Shown here piece after piece: positions 40,533 to 50,802 of a DNA stretch of 64,000 nucleotides. Under the pieces are notes generated by a model that was not told the DNA's origin, did not search any database, and worked only from the letters and a program-made list of their open reading frames with translations. Both the position numbers and the translations under genes were made by a program. The stretch lies in NCBI RefSeq assembly GCF_013372265.1, contig NZ_CP054051.1, positions 694,263 through 758,262 of the forward strand, written 5' to 3'. The stretch's first letter is position 1. Each line of letters opens with the position of its first letter. This DNA comes from Aliarcobacter cibarius. GTDB taxonomy: Bacteria; Campylobacterota; Campylobacteria; Campylobacterales; Arcobacteraceae.

Positions 40533-41318
40533 TTGAGTAGTATAGAAATAATTGCTAAAAAAGAATTTGATTCTTCACGAAGTGATATATTCCCTTTTGT
40601 TTTTGAAAACAGAGCTTATTGGTTAAAAAAAGCTAGAGCCACAAAACCAGATAGAATACAGGAATTTTTTTATAAATTTTTACCTTTTGAACTATTAATT
40701 CCTCCTTTAAAAAAAAATAAAAAAGAGGCTTTAGATTTTGAAGTTTCTAAGCTTGAAAAATTTTATAGTTTAGGAATAAATGTTCCAAAAGTGGTTGTTA
40801 AAAATAACGATTATTTTGTTTTGGAAGATAGTGGGAAAAGTGTAAATAGAATTTTAAAGAATAAGAATATTGTAGAAAAAGATTTTTATTATTATATCGA
40901 TTTAGCTTTATTTGAACTTGTAAAAATACACAATTGTAACTCCTTTCATGGTGGTAGTCAATTGAGAAATTTTACTTTTAAAGATGGTAAAGTTTTTGCT
41001 ATTGATTTTGAAGAGAGTTTTCAAGATAATGTAGATATAAAAAAACTACAATATAGAGATTTTTTGTTGTTTCTATTATCATTTTTAAAATTAAAAAAGC
41101 TTAATTTTAAGATAGATTATGAAAGAATAATTAATAAATATTTAGAACTTTCCTCTAATTTTGAGTTTAAAAATAAATTAATAATTTTTAGTAAAAGACT
41201 CAGATTTTTTTCGTGGTTATATGAAAAAGATTTTATAAAAAAAAGAGTTGGAAGTGACGTAAAATATTTTTTTGAATTAATAGAAATTTTAAATAAAATG
41301 AGAAAAAATGCAAAATAA
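40533..41318 (+). CDS. Kinase-fold protein of the LPS kinase/InaA type (1)
   Basis: About 261 residues. The open frame begins inside lpxL, but I use TTG at 40533, 4 bp after the lpxL stop, where the family-like sequence (LSSIEIIAKKEFDSS) begins. Kinase-like motifs: YWLKKARATKP (Lys for ATP), FHGGSQLRNFTF (catalytic-loop pattern with H and N) and AIDFEES (metal-binding Asp). It resembles the WaaP/KdkA/BUD32-like small kinases that phosphorylate KDO or heptose in the LPS core. The position between lpxL and dgkA fits that role; the target sugar is unknown. It overlaps dgkA by 11 bp. Confidence 0.7.
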   Translation: MSSIEIIAKKEFDSSRSDIFPFVFENRAYWLKKARATKPDRIQEFFYKFLPFELLIPPLKKNKKEALDFEVSKLEKFYSLGINVPKVVVKNNDYFVLEDSGKSVNRILKNKNIVEKDFYYYIDLALFELVKIHNCNSFHGGSQLRNFTFKDGKVFAIDFEESFQDNVDIKKLQYRDFLLFLLSFLKLKKLNFKIDYERIINKYLELSSNFEFKNKLIIFSKRLRFFSWLYEKDFIKKRVGSDVKYFFELIEILNKMRKNAK

Positions 41319-41661
41319 ACCGAAATATCATCTTTTTAAAAATACAAAATATGCATTAGATGGATTAATAACAGCAATAAAAACGGAAAGCTCTTTTAAG
41401 CTAGAGTTATTTTGTGCAATTTTTATAATTGCTGGGATAATATACATTGATACTAGTTTAACGAACAAACTAATATTACTTATAACTGGGATTTTGGTTT
41501 TGATTGTAGAGTTATTAAATTCTGCAGTTGAAAATGTAGTTGATTTATGTACAAAAGAGATACATCCTTTAGCTAAAAATGCAAAAGATATAGGTTCAAC
41601 TGCTGTTATGTTTACAATAGGATTACATACAGTTTGTTGGGTTTTAATACTCTTATTTTAA
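41308..41661 (+). CDS. dgkA: Diacylglycerol kinase
   Basis: 117 residues, three membrane helices; the family motif ELLNSAVENVVDLC (near 71-84, catalytic Glu) is clear. It rephosphorylates diacylglycerol to phosphatidic acid in the inner membrane. In enteric bacteria the diacylglycerol comes mainly from transfer of phosphoglycerol from phosphatidylglycerol by OpgB. The next gene, 9 bp on, encodes an OpgB/LtaS-type transferase, which gives an obvious reason for the pairing. Confidence 0.93.
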   Translation: MQNKPKYHLFKNTKYALDGLITAIKTESSFKLELFCAIFIIAGIIYIDTSLTNKLILLITGILVLIVELLNSAVENVVDLCTKEIHPLAKNAKDIGSTAVMFTIGLHTVCWVLILLF

Positions 41662-41670
41662 GGTATTTAG

Positions 41671-43665
41671 ATGAGCTTTAATAAAATCTGGGTTTTGGAT
41701 ATTGTAAAAAAACTATTTTTCGTATATATAGTATTTTTACTTTTTATGACTATTTTTAGAGTAGTTTTTTTTACATATTACAGTGAATTAGATAATTTCA
41801 GCAATTTTAGTTTTGATATACTAAAAATGTTATTTTTAGGTTTTAGAATTGATTTAACTGTGATTGGATATATCCAAGCTATACCAACTTTTGGAATAAT
41901 TACCTTATACTATTTAAATAATGATAAACTTTTCAGAATTTTTCAGAATTTCTTGGTTTATTATATTTTTCTATTCTATTTTATTGTAACTATACTTTTA
42001 TTTGCTGATTTTGGTTTTTACTCTTATTTTAAAGATCATTTGAATATATTGTTTTTTGGACTTTTTGAAGATGATACTGTAGCTTTATTAAAAACTTTTT
42101 GGGAAAATTATAGTGTTGTTCCAATTTTATCAATATTTACTTTTTATTTAATTTTTCTTTTTTTTATCTTAAAAAAAATATTTAAAAATAACAGTGAAAA
42201 TTTAAAGTTGATTTTTTTAATAAAAATTCCATTTTTCTTTTTTCTTTTTTTAATAGTATTTAATTTTTTTATAATTCGTGGAACTTTTGGAATGTATCCT
42301 TTAGGGAAAATGATTCCAAATGTTTCAACAAATGAATATATTAATAAAATGAGTCAAAATGGTGTTAGAGCATTTATAACTGCGTATGATGTGAGAAATA
42401 AATTTAAAAAAAGTAAAATTGATTATATTAAAGAAACTGGATTTGAAAACAATATAGCAGAAGCATTTAAAATACACAAAAAATCTTCTAATATTGATGA
42501 ACAAAATCTTTTAAATAATATAACTTATACAACAAAAAAAATAGACAATCAAGATTATAATGTTGTTGTAATTATGGTTGAAAGTTTTGGAATGCCAATA
42601 TTAAAATATCAAAGTGAAGAGTTTGATATTATGGGAAATTTGAAAAAACATTTTGAAGAAGATATTTTGTTTACAAATATTATTAGTGAAGGTGATGGAA
42701 CAATTTCTAGTTTAGAAGCACTTTTATTAAATATTCCATATAGGCCAAATAGTTTTCCATTTTCTCAATCAGATTATGCACAAACAAGTTTTTCTTTTAC
42801 TCCTGCATTCTTATATAATAATGAAGGCTACAATACAAGCTTTATTTATGGAGGAGATTCTACATGGAGAGATTTAGGAAAATTTATTAAATATCAGGAT
42901 TATAAAGCGGTAGATGGGAAACAAGATATTTTTTCTTCAATAAAAGTTACTAAAGAAGAGAGTGAATATTTTCATCCATGGGGAATTTATGATGAGTATT
43001 TATATGATCATATTTTAAATAAACTTGAAAAATCAAATGGTAAAGAGATGATTGTAGCACTTAGTACAAATAATCATCCACCTTACAATATTCCAAATGG
43101 ATATAAGAGCAAGATTTTAAGTTATAGTGAAGATTTGAGAAATCATATAACGGGAGATTTTGCTTTAGCAGAGCAAAGATTAAAATCTTATGGTTATGCC
43201 TTAGATAGTGTAGGAACTTTTTTAGATAAATTTAAACAAAGTAAATTTAAAGATAATACAATTGTAGTTATAACTGCAGATAACAATACAATTGAAGGAA
43301 TTATGAAGTATGATAATAATCCAATTTTTACAGCAAAAAACATTCCAATATATTTTTATTTACCAAAAAACTTAAAAGAAAAGTTACAGATTGATACTAC
43401 AGTTGCTGGAAGCCAAAAAGATATTTTTCCTACTTTATATAATTTGACTTTAAATGGTGTGAAATATTTATCAATAGGAAATAATCTTTTTGATAAAACA
43501 GTTCAACATTATGGATTTAATGGATCTATGATTGTAAATAATGGAAGTAAAGTTAGAAAATTAAATAGTTTAAAAGATAAAAGTAGTGATGAAATTATAA
43601 ATTATTACAAAGCTAGTTTAGCAGTGACAGAATATTTAATAAAAAATTATAAAAATGAGGAGTAA
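41671..43665 (+). CDS. LtaS/OpgB-type sulfatase-fold phosphoglycerol transferase
   Basis: 664 residues: five membrane helices in the first 215 residues, then a periplasmic sulfatase-type domain. Metal site VIMVESFG (Glu304) and nucleophile Thr344 in EGDGTISSLEALLL, followed by STNNHPPY and ITADNN, match lipoteichoic-acid synthase-like enzymes. As a Gram-negative, this organism would not make LTA; related OpgB moves phosphoglycerol from phosphatidylglycerol onto glucans. The neighbouring dgkA supports a reaction that leaves diacylglycerol. The acceptor here (LPS, glucan or another) is unknown. Confidence 0.85.
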   Translation: MSFNKIWVLDIVKKLFFVYIVFLLFMTIFRVVFFTYYSELDNFSNFSFDILKMLFLGFRIDLTVIGYIQAIPTFGIITLYYLNNDKLFRIFQNFLVYYIFLFYFIVTILLFADFGFYSYFKDHLNILFFGLFEDDTVALLKTFWENYSVVPILSIFTFYLIFLFFILKKIFKNNSENLKLIFLIKIPFFFFLFLIVFNFFIIRGTFGMYPLGKMIPNVSTNEYINKMSQNGVRAFITAYDVRNKFKKSKIDYIKETGFENNIAEAFKIHKKSSNIDEQNLLNNITYTTKKIDNQDYNVVVIMVESFGMPILKYQSEEFDIMGNLKKHFEEDILFTNIISEGDGTISSLEALLLNIPYRPNSFPFSQSDYAQTSFSFTPAFLYNNEGYNTSFIYGGDSTWRDLGKFIKYQDYKAVDGKQDIFSSIKVTKEESEYFHPWGIYDEYLYDHILNKLEKSNGKEMIVALSTNNHPPYNIPNGYKSKILSYSEDLRNHITGDFALAEQRLKSYGYALDSVGTFLDKFKQSKFKDNTIVVITADNNTIEGIMKYDNNPIFTAKNIPIYFYLPKNLKEKLQIDTTVAGSQKDIFPTLYNLTLNGVKYLSIGNNLFDKTVQHYGFNGSMIVNNGSKVRKLNSLKDKSSDEIINYYKASLAVTEYLIKNYKNEE

Positions 43666-43671
43666 TAAATT

Positions 43672-44868
43672 ATGGATAAACAAAGTAAGCAAACAATTAA
43701 ATGTAAAATTGCCATCGCAGGAACAGGATATGTAGGTTTATCAAATGGATTACTCTTAGCTCAAAATAATGAAGTAGTTGCTCTAGATATAATTCCAGAA
43801 AAAGTAGAAATGATTAACAATAAAATATCTCCTATTGAAGATAAGGAGATAGAAGAGTATTTAAAAAAAGATAATATAAATTTTAAAGCTACTTTAGATA
43901 AAAATGAAGCCTATAAAGATGCTACTTTTGTAATTATTGCTACTCCTACTGATTATGATCCACAAACTAATTACTTTAATACAAAAAGTGTTGAAGCAGT
44001 AATTAAAGATGTATTAGAAATAAATCCAAATACAACTATGATAATTAAATCAACAGTTCCTGTTGGATATACAAAAAGCTTAAAAGAAAAGTTTAATACG
44101 CAAAATATAATTTTCTCCCCAGAATTCTTGAGGGAAGGAAAAGCTCTATATGATAATTTATACCCAAGTAGAATAATTGTAGGTGAACAAAGTAAAAAAG
44201 CAGAACTTTTTGCTTCACTGCTAGCTGCTGGTGCTATTAAAAAAGATATTCCCATTCTTTTTACAGATTCAACTGAAGCTGAAGCTATAAAACTATTTTC
44301 AAATACATACCTTGCTATGAGAGTTGCATACTTTAATGAATTAGACTCTTACGCTCAAACTCATAACCTTGATACTAAACAAATTATTGATGGTGTAGGA
44401 TTAGATCCTCGAATTGGAACTCATTATAATAATCCAAGCTTTGGGTATGGAGGTTACTGCTTACCTAAAGATACAAAACAACTTTTGGCAAACTATAGTG
44501 AAGTACCAAGTAATTTAATAGAAGCTATTGTAAAATCTAACTCTACAAGAAAAGATTTTATTGCAGATAGTATTATAAAAAGAAACCCAAAAGTAGTTGG
44601 TGTATATAGACTTGTAATGAAAAGTGGAAGTGATAACTTTAGAAGCTCTGCAATTCAAGGTATAATGAAAAGAATAAAAGCAAAAGGTATTGAAGTAGTA
44701 ATATATGAACCAGTACTAAATGAAGAAACTTTTTTTAACTCTAAAGTTATAAAAGATTTAGATGAATTTAAAAAGATGTCAGATGTAATAGTAGCAAATA
44801 GACAAAGTGATAAACTAAAAGATGTAGAATCAAAAGTTTATACTAGAGATATTTTTGGTAATGATTAA
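43672..44868 (+). CDS. ugd: UDP-glucose 6-dehydrogenase
   Basis: 398 residues: NAD-binding [12 protein letters not shown] (15-26), the middle domain, and the active-site Cys in [13 protein letters not shown]. It oxidises UDP-glucose to UDP-glucuronate. The short LPS-locus form ends with [20 protein letters not shown]. The next gene encodes a UDP-glucuronate 4-epimerase, so together they should supply UDP-GalA. Confidence 0.9.
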   Translation: MDKQSKQTIKCKIAIAGTGYVGLSNGLLLAQNNEVVALDIIPEKVEMINNKISPIEDKEIEEYLKKDNINFKATLDKNEAYKDATFVIIATPTDYDPQTNYFNTKSVEAVIKDVLEINPNTTMIIKSTVPVGYTKSLKEKFNTQNIIFSPEFLREGKALYDNLYPSRIIVGEQSKKAELFASLLAAGAIKKDIPILFTDSTEAEAIKLFSNTYLAMRVAYFNELDSYAQTHNLDTKQIIDGVGLDPRIGTHYNNPSFGYGGYCLPKDTKQLLANYSEVPSNLIEAIVKSNSTRKDFIADSIIKRNPKVVGVYRLVMKSGSDNFRSSAIQGIMKRIKAKGIEVVIYEPVLNEETFFNSKVIKDLDEFKKMSDVIVANRQSDKLKDVESKVYTRDIFGND

Positions 44869-44886
44869 ATAGGGAATAAAAAGTAT

Positions 44887-45939
44887 ATGAAGATATTAGT
44901 AACAGGAACAGCTGGTTTTATAGGTTATCATTTAGCAAAAAAACTACTTAATCGAGGAGATGAAGTAGTAGGATTAGATAATATAAATGACTACTATGAT
45001 GTAAATCTGAAATATGCAAGATTAAATGAACTTGGTATTTCAAAAGCAGAAATAATAGAAAATAAATTAATCTCTTCAAAAACTTACCCAAAACATAGAT
45101 TTGTAAAAATGGATTTGTCTAATACAAATGAGATGTATAAACTTTTTGAATCTGAGAAGTTTGATGCTGTTTGTAATCTTGCAGCTCAAGCAGGTGTTAG
45201 ATACTCTATAGAAAATCCTCATGCATATATAGACTCTAATGTTAAAGGATTTATGAATATACTTGAAGCTTGTAGACATAATAATGTAAAAAATTTATGT
45301 TATGCAAGTTCTAGTTCAGTGTACGGACTAAATAAATCTCAGCCATTTAAAACAAGTGATCATACAGATCATCCAATAAGTCTTTATGCTGCTACAAAAA
45401 AATCAAATGAGATGATGGCACATACATACTCTCACTTGTATAATATATCAACTACAGGACTTAGATTCTTTACTGTTTATGGACCATATGGAAGACCTGA
45501 TATGGCTCCTATTCTTTTTGCAGATGCTATCTTAAATGATAGAGAGATAAAAGTATTTAATTATGGAAATATGAGTAGAGACTTTACATATGTAGATGAC
45601 ATAGTAGATGGAATAATAAAAGTAATAGATAATCCAGCAATATCATCTAAAGATTTCAATCCAGAAAATCCAAAACCAGATATTTCAACAGCTGCATATA
45701 GAATATATAATATAGGAAATAATGCACCTGTACAATTACTAGATTTTATAGAAACATTAGAAAAAGCAATTGGAATTGATGCAAAGAAAAACTTTCTTCC
45801 AATGCAAGCAGGAGATGTGGTAAGCACTTACGCTGATGTAAGTGATTTAATAAAGGATTTTGATTATAAACCAGATACAAAGTTACCTGATGGAATTAAA
45901 GAGTTTGTTAAGTGGTATAAAGATTTTTATGGAAAATAA
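44887..45939 (+). CDS. UDP-glucuronate 4-epimerase-like SDR enzyme
   Basis: 350 residues, an extended short-chain dehydrogenase: TGTAGFIGYHLAKKLL (7-22) for NAD, catalytic YAATKKS (Tyr and Lys), and YGPYGRPDMAP, which marks UDP-glucuronate 4-epimerases (CapI/WbnF group). It makes UDP-GalA from the product of the preceding enzyme. Ends 15 bp before the next gene. Confidence 0.88.
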   Translation: MKILVTGTAGFIGYHLAKKLLNRGDEVVGLDNINDYYDVNLKYARLNELGISKAEIIENKLISSKTYPKHRFVKMDLSNTNEMYKLFESEKFDAVCNLAAQAGVRYSIENPHAYIDSNVKGFMNILEACRHNNVKNLCYASSSSVYGLNKSQPFKTSDHTDHPISLYAATKKSNEMMAHTYSHLYNISTTGLRFFTVYGPYGRPDMAPILFADAILNDREIKVFNYGNMSRDFTYVDDIVDGIIKVIDNPAISSKDFNPENPKPDISTAAYRIYNIGNNAPVQLLDFIETLEKAIGIDAKKNFLPMQAGDVVSTYADVSDLIKDFDYKPDTKLPDGIKEFVKWYKDFYGK

Positions 45940-45954
45940 TAGTTGGAGGAAAAT

Positions 45955-47202
45955 TTGAAAGATAAGATATGTATAATAGGATTAGGGTATGTAGGGCTTC
46001 CATTAGCTCATGCTTTTTCTTCTAAATATCCTGTAGTTGGGTTTGATATTAATGAAAAAAGAATTGAAGAACTAAATAATGGCTATGATAGAACTGAGGA
46101 ATTGAGTGAAACTCAAGTTAAAGAAACAATAAAAAATGGTATGAAATTTTCTTTAGATATAAATGATATTAAAGATTGTAATATATTTATAGTGACTGTA
46201 CCAACTCCAATTGATAGAAATAATAAACCAGATTTAACTCCACTTATAAAATCATCTCAAACAGTTGGAAAAGTACTGAAAAAAAATGACATAGTTATAT
46301 ATGAGTCTACTGTTTATCCAGGTGTTACAGAAGATGTATGTGTTCCTGAATTAGAAAAAGTAAGTGGATTAAAATTCAATGTGGATTTTTTTGCTGGATA
46401 TAGCCCAGAGAGAATTAATCCAGGGGATAAAGAGCATACTGTAACCAAAATATTAAAAGTAACATCAGGAAGCACTCCAGAAATTGCAGATAAAGTAGAT
46501 AACCTTTATAAATCTATAATATTGGCAGGAACACATAAGGCAAGTTCTATAAAAGTAGCAGAAGCTTCTAAAGTTATTGAAAATACTCAAAGAGATGTAA
46601 ATATTGCTTTAATTAATGAGTTGTCTTTAATTTTTAATACAATGAATATTAATACAAGTGAAGTTATAGCAGCAGCGGCTACTAAATGGAACTTTATAAA
46701 ATTGATGCCAGGATTGGTTGGTGGACATTGTATAGGAGTAGATCCTTATTATCTGACATATAAAGCAGAGGAATTAGGTTATAAACCAAACTTAATTTTA
46801 GGTGCAAGACAAATAAATAATGGAATGGCTAAATATATTGCAGAGCGAACTATAAAACTTATGATAAAAAAAGGTATTCAAATTAAAGACTCAAAAGTAT
46901 TAGTTTTAGGAATAACTTTTAAAGAAAATTGTCCAGATGTAAGAAATACAAAAGTAATAGATATAATTAATGAAATGAAAGAATATGGATGTTTTGTTGA
47001 TGTATCAGATTATTGGGCAGATAAAAATGAGGTAAAACATGAATATGGATTATCTTTAATTGATAAATATAATTTTGATGATTACCAAGCAGTAATATTA
47101 GCAGTTAGTCATGATGAATATAAGAAATTAAAAATATCAAATGAGAATAAAGTGATATTTGATATTAAATCTATATTACCAAATTCAGATGGAAGATTGT
47201 GA
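45955..47202 (+). CDS. Nucleotide-sugar 6-dehydrogenase (TviB/WbpO type)
   Basis: About 415 residues: [14 protein letters not shown] near the N-terminus, TVPTPID, and the active-site Cys in [16 protein letters not shown] (typical of UDP-GlcNAc/UDP-GalNAc dehydrogenases rather than Ugd). It should make a UDP-N-acetylhexosaminuronic acid. I choose TTG at 45955 because GGAGGA lies 4-5 nt upstream; the frame is open from 45943. A truncated rmlA remnant follows 2 bp after the stop. Confidence 0.85.
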   Translation: MKDKICIIGLGYVGLPLAHAFSSKYPVVGFDINEKRIEELNNGYDRTEELSETQVKETIKNGMKFSLDINDIKDCNIFIVTVPTPIDRNNKPDLTPLIKSSQTVGKVLKKNDIVIYESTVYPGVTEDVCVPELEKVSGLKFNVDFFAGYSPERINPGDKEHTVTKILKVTSGSTPEIADKVDNLYKSIILAGTHKASSIKVAEASKVIENTQRDVNIALINELSLIFNTMNINTSEVIAAAATKWNFIKLMPGLVGGHCIGVDPYYLTYKAEELGYKPNLILGARQINNGMAKYIAERTIKLMIKKGIQIKDSKVLVLGITFKENCPDVRNTKVIDIINEMKEYGCFVDVSDYWADKNEVKHEYGLSLIDKYNFDDYQAVILAVSHDEYKKLKISNENKVIFDIKSILPNSDGRL

Positions 47203-47204
47203 AA

Positions 47205-47330
47205 ATGAAAGACATAATATTAGCAGGAAGGATTGGAACAAGACTTTATCCAGTAACAAGAAGTATTATAAGTAAGCAACTGCTTCTTACATATGATAAA
47301 CCTACGATATATTATCCACTTTCAGTATGA
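47205..47330 (+). pseudogene. rmlA: rmlA remnant (glucose-1-phosphate thymidylyltransferase N-terminus)
   Basis: A 41-codon frame reading [20 protein letters not shown]...[17 protein letters not shown] and then stop. This is the first 40 residues of RmlA, which is about 290 residues long. The nucleotide loop G-G-S-G-T-R reads G-R-I-G-T-R, and one codon is inserted after RSI, so it is decayed as well as truncated. The rest is deleted and rmlB starts 17 bp later. Confidence 0.85.
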
Positions 47331-47347
47331 TTTAGTAAAGGATATAT

Positions 47348-48388
47348 ATGTTCAATAACAAAAATAAAACAATACTAGTAACTGGATGTGCTGGATTTAT
47401 TGGTTCAAACTTCGTACCATACTTCCTAAATAAATATAAAAACTATAATCTAGTAAACCTAGACCTTTTAACTTATGCAGGTAATCTAGAAAATCTTAAA
47501 GAGTGTGAAACAAATCCTAACTATAAATTTATTAAAGGTGATATCTGTAATAGAGAATTAATAGAGTTTATATTTAATGAATATGATATCTCTGGTGTTA
47601 TTCACTTTGCAGCAGAATCTCATGTAGATAACTCTATTAAAAATCCAGGTGTGTTTGTTCAAACAAATGTAAATGGAACATTCACTTTAATTGATGTAGC
47701 TTATAAATATTGGATGACTAAACCATTTAGTTATAAAGATAAATATAAAAACTCAAGATTCCATCATATATCTACTGATGAAGTATATGGAACATTAAGT
47801 GAAGATCCAAATGATCTGTTCACTGAAAAAACACCTTACGCTCCAAATTCTCCATACAGTGCAAGCAAAGCTTCAAGTGATATGATAATTAGAGCATATA
47901 ATGAAACATATGGATTAAATACAGTTATTACAAACTGCTCAAATAATTATGGTCCAAAACAACATGATGAAAAACTAATCCCTACAATTATTAGAAATGC
48001 TCTTAAACAAAATCCAATTCCAATATATGGTGATGGAAAAAATATAAGAGATTGGTTGTATGTACTTGATCACTGTAGAGGTATAGACTTAGTTTATCAT
48101 AATGGAAAAACTGGAGAAACATATAATATTGGTGGAAGAAATGAAAGAACAAATCTTCAAATAGTTGATAGAATTACAACTATTTTAGATGAACAAGTTT
48201 CACTTCCTAACTTTTCATATAAAAGTTTAATAACTTTCGTAGAAGATAGAGCTGGACATGATAGAAGATACGCAATAGATGCAACAAAGTTAGAAGAAGA
48301 ACTTGGTTGGAAGGCAGATGAGAATTTTGATAGTGGAATAGTTAAAACTATTAAGTGGTATTTGAATAAATATGGAATAAATAAATGA
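47348..48388 (+). CDS. rmlB: dTDP-glucose 4,6-dehydratase
   Basis: 346 residues: VTGCAGFIGSNFV (12-24), the RmlB catalytic loop STDEVYGTL and YSASKASSDM (Tyr-x3-Lys), and NCSNNYGPKQ. It converts dTDP-glucose to the 4-keto-6-deoxy sugar. The usual partner rmlA next to it is broken, so a second rmlA elsewhere, or another substrate, is required. The ATG has AAAGGATAT upstream. It overlaps the aminotransferase gene by 4 bp. Confidence 0.93.
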   Translation: MFNNKNKTILVTGCAGFIGSNFVPYFLNKYKNYNLVNLDLLTYAGNLENLKECETNPNYKFIKGDICNRELIEFIFNEYDISGVIHFAAESHVDNSIKNPGVFVQTNVNGTFTLIDVAYKYWMTKPFSYKDKYKNSRFHHISTDEVYGTLSEDPNDLFTEKTPYAPNSPYSASKASSDMIIRAYNETYGLNTVITNCSNNYGPKQHDEKLIPTIIRNALKQNPIPIYGDGKNIRDWLYVLDHCRGIDLVYHNGKTGETYNIGGRNERTNLQIVDRITTILDEQVSLPNFSYKSLITFVEDRAGHDRRYAIDATKLEEELGWKADENFDSGIVKTIKWYLNKYGINK

Positions 48389-49458
48389 TAAATGTAACAA
48401 AAACTTACTTACCAAATAAAGAAAAATATAAAGAATATGTAGATGAAATATACGCAAATGGATGGCTTACGAATAATGGTCCATTGGTACAAAAACTTGA
48501 GAAAAGACTTGCTGAGTATTTAGGAGTAAAAAATATAGTTCTTGTATCAAATGGTACAGTTGCTCTTGAGATAGCTTATCGTACACTTGATATAAAGAGT
48601 TTTGCTATAACTACTCCTTTTAGCTTTGTAGCAACTACAAGTTCTCTTGTAACAAATAATATTTTACCAATATTTGCTGATATAGATAAAAACACATTTA
48701 ATCTTGACCCTAAAAGTATAGAAAAAATTATCACTCCAAATACAAGTGCTATAGTTCCTGTTCATGTATTTGGAAATGCTTGTGAAGTAGAAGAAATAGA
48801 AAAAATAGCAAAAAAGAGTAATTTAAAAGTTATATATGATGCAGCTCACGCTTTTGATGTAAAATATAAAAATCAAAGTGTATTAAATTATGGTGATATT
48901 TCCACTCTTAGCTTTCATGCTACTAAACTTTTTCATACAATTGAAGGCGGAGCCTTAATAATAAATGATGATGAATTAGTACAAAAAGCACGATATCTTA
49001 TAAACTTTGGTATTAAAAACACTGAAGAAATACCACATCTAGGTACAAATGCAAAGATGAATGAATTCGAAGCAGCAATGGGACTTTGTGTACTTGATGA
49101 TATAGAAAATATAAAAGAAAAGAGAAAAGTTGTAGTAGAAAATTATAGAGAAAAACTAAAAGATTTAGTTCAATTTCAAGAACAAAATATAAATGCATCT
49201 GAGAACTATAGTTATTTTCCAATTGTTTTAAAAAGTGAAGAACAACTTTTAAAAGTACAAAAAGCTTTAAATGATGAAAATATATTTCCAAGAAGATATT
49301 TTTATCCATCCCTTGATACTTTAAAATATATAGAACCAAAGCAAGAGTGTAAAATATCAAGAGACATTAGTAAAAGAATTCTTTGTTTACCAGTTTATGT
49401 TGAATTAGATTTTGATAACCAGAAAAAAATTATTGAAATATTAAAGAGTAGTATTTAG
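48385..49458 (+). CDS. DegT/DnrJ/EryC1-family sugar aminotransferase
   Basis: 357 residues, a PLP enzyme with VLVSNGTVALEIAYR near 50-64, PVHVFGNACEVEEIEKIA, YDAAHAF, and the PLP lysine in STLSFHATKLFHTIEGG. It transaminates keto-sugar nucleotides, most likely the 4-keto-6-deoxy product of RmlB, to an amino sugar for LPS. ATGA overlap with rmlB implies translational coupling. It abuts the ligase gene with no gap. Confidence 0.88.
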   Translation: MINVTKTYLPNKEKYKEYVDEIYANGWLTNNGPLVQKLEKRLAEYLGVKNIVLVSNGTVALEIAYRTLDIKSFAITTPFSFVATTSSLVTNNILPIFADIDKNTFNLDPKSIEKIITPNTSAIVPVHVFGNACEVEEIEKIAKKSNLKVIYDAAHAFDVKYKNQSVLNYGDISTLSFHATKLFHTIEGGALIINDDELVQKARYLINFGIKNTEEIPHLGTNAKMNEFEAAMGLCVLDDIENIKEKRKVVVENYREKLKDLVQFQEQNINASENYSYFPIVLKSEEQLLKVQKALNDENIFPRRYFYPSLDTLKYIEPKQECKISRDISKRILCLPVYVELDFDNQKKIIEILKSSI

Positions 49459-50802
49459 ATGATAGAAAATAGATTAAGCATTTTTAATAAAATTTATAAT
49501 ATTTCTAAAGATAGTCAAGATAAAGTCACTCTTTGGATGAATCATTTATTAGTAGTTTATGCTTTTTTAATTCCTATTCATAATAAGGCTAAGACTTCGG
49601 TTTTTTTTTGTATTCTACTTCTATTTTTATATAGAAGAAATTTTATATATTATTTAAAAATTGCTTTTAAAAATTATTTATTAAAATACTTTTTATTATT
49701 ATATTTGTTATTTGTAGTTGGTATGTTATATACAAGTGATTTGGAATCAGGTTTTTCTTTTATGGATAAAGCAAAATTGCTATTATATCCTTTAATATTT
49801 TTAAGTTTTTTAGATGAAAGATTCTCTTTTAGAATTTTGAATGCTTTTATTTTCGGGGTTTTATTATCTGAAATAGTATCTTATTTAATACATTTTCAGA
49901 TGATTCCTCCTGAATTATTTATAGGAGAATATAAAATTTATAAAAGTATTCTAGAAGATCCAAGTCCATTTTTTACTCATGGAATACATAATATGTTTTT
50001 ATGTATAGTAATAACAATTCTTATATATAGAATATTAGTTAAAGATATAAAGAATTATAAATTTAAAATATTATCTCTTATTTTTATAACAACGGCCTTT
50101 TTAAATATTAGTTTGATAGGTGGAAGGGTAGGATATGTTGTATTATTTTGTTTGATCTTCTTTCTAATATTTTTGATTTATAAAAAAGAGATATTAAAAG
50201 GAATTTTTATTTTACTATCAATTTTTTTTATAATGTTTACATATCTATATAATTTCTCAGATCAGTTTGATAAGAGAATAGAAGATGGAAAAAATGATTT
50301 AGAGAAAATTATTACTGAAAAAAATTATAATAGTTCTATAGGACTTAGAATTATTACTGGATATTATGTATTAGAAATTATAAAAGATAATTTTCTAATA
50401 GGTGTAGGTACAGGTGATGTAATGCAGGAAGTTGATGAATTAGCAAATCAAAAACATTCTTATATCAAACTTATTTCTCATCCTCATAATCTTTATTTGG
50501 AAATATTAGCACAGTTAGGAATAATTGGTTTTTCTATGATGTTACTAATGTTTTATAAAATTTTATGTTATGAAGCAGAAGATAGGAAAAGAAGTGATAT
50601 AGCTAAAATTATTACTGTTGCTTTTTTGATATATGTATTAACAGCATCTTTTTGGTCACATCTAGCAACTTTTGTTACATTAATTAGTGCTATGATATGT
50701 GTTCAAAAATTTGATGTTCATGTTAAAGAAATAGATAAAGAATCTATATTAAAATATATTTTAGTTATTATTATTTTCTTAATAATAGGAATTACAAAAT
50801 GA
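49459..50802 (+). CDS. O-antigen ligase/polymerase-like membrane protein (Wzy_C)
   Basis: 447 residues with about eleven hydrophobic segments and a periplasmic loop holding SHPHNLYLEILAQLGIIGF (near 341-359), the motif of the WaaL/Wzy_C family. It either ligates O-chain to lipid A-core or polymerises repeat units; sequence does not decide. A run of nine T residues at 49601-49609 could allow slippage. It begins right after the aminotransferase stop and overlaps the next gene by 4 bp. Confidence 0.82.
   Translation: MIENRLSIFNKIYNISKDSQDKVTLWMNHLLVVYAFLIPIHNKAKTSVFFCILLLFLYRRNFIYYLKIAFKNYLLKYFLLLYLLFVVGMLYTSDLESGFSFMDKAKLLLYPLIFLSFLDERFSFRILNAFIFGVLLSEIVSYLIHFQMIPPELFIGEYKIYKSILEDPSPFFTHGIHNMFLCIVITILIYRILVKDIKNYKFKILSLIFITTAFLNISLIGGRVGYVVLFCLIFFLIFLIYKKEILKGIFILLSIFFIMFTYLYNFSDQFDKRIEDGKNDLEKIITEKNYNSSIGLRIITGYYVLEIIKDNFLIGVGTGDVMQEVDELANQKHSYIKLISHPHNLYLEILAQLGIIGFSMMLLMFYKILCYEAEDRKRSDIAKIITVAFLIYVLTASFWSHLATFVTLISAMICVQKFDVHVKEIDKESILKYILVIIIFLIIGITK

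Noticed and set aside
41671-43665. Lipoteichoic acid synthase
   Set aside because: A Gram-negative LPS producer does not make LTA; OpgB-type phosphoglycerol transfer is more likely.
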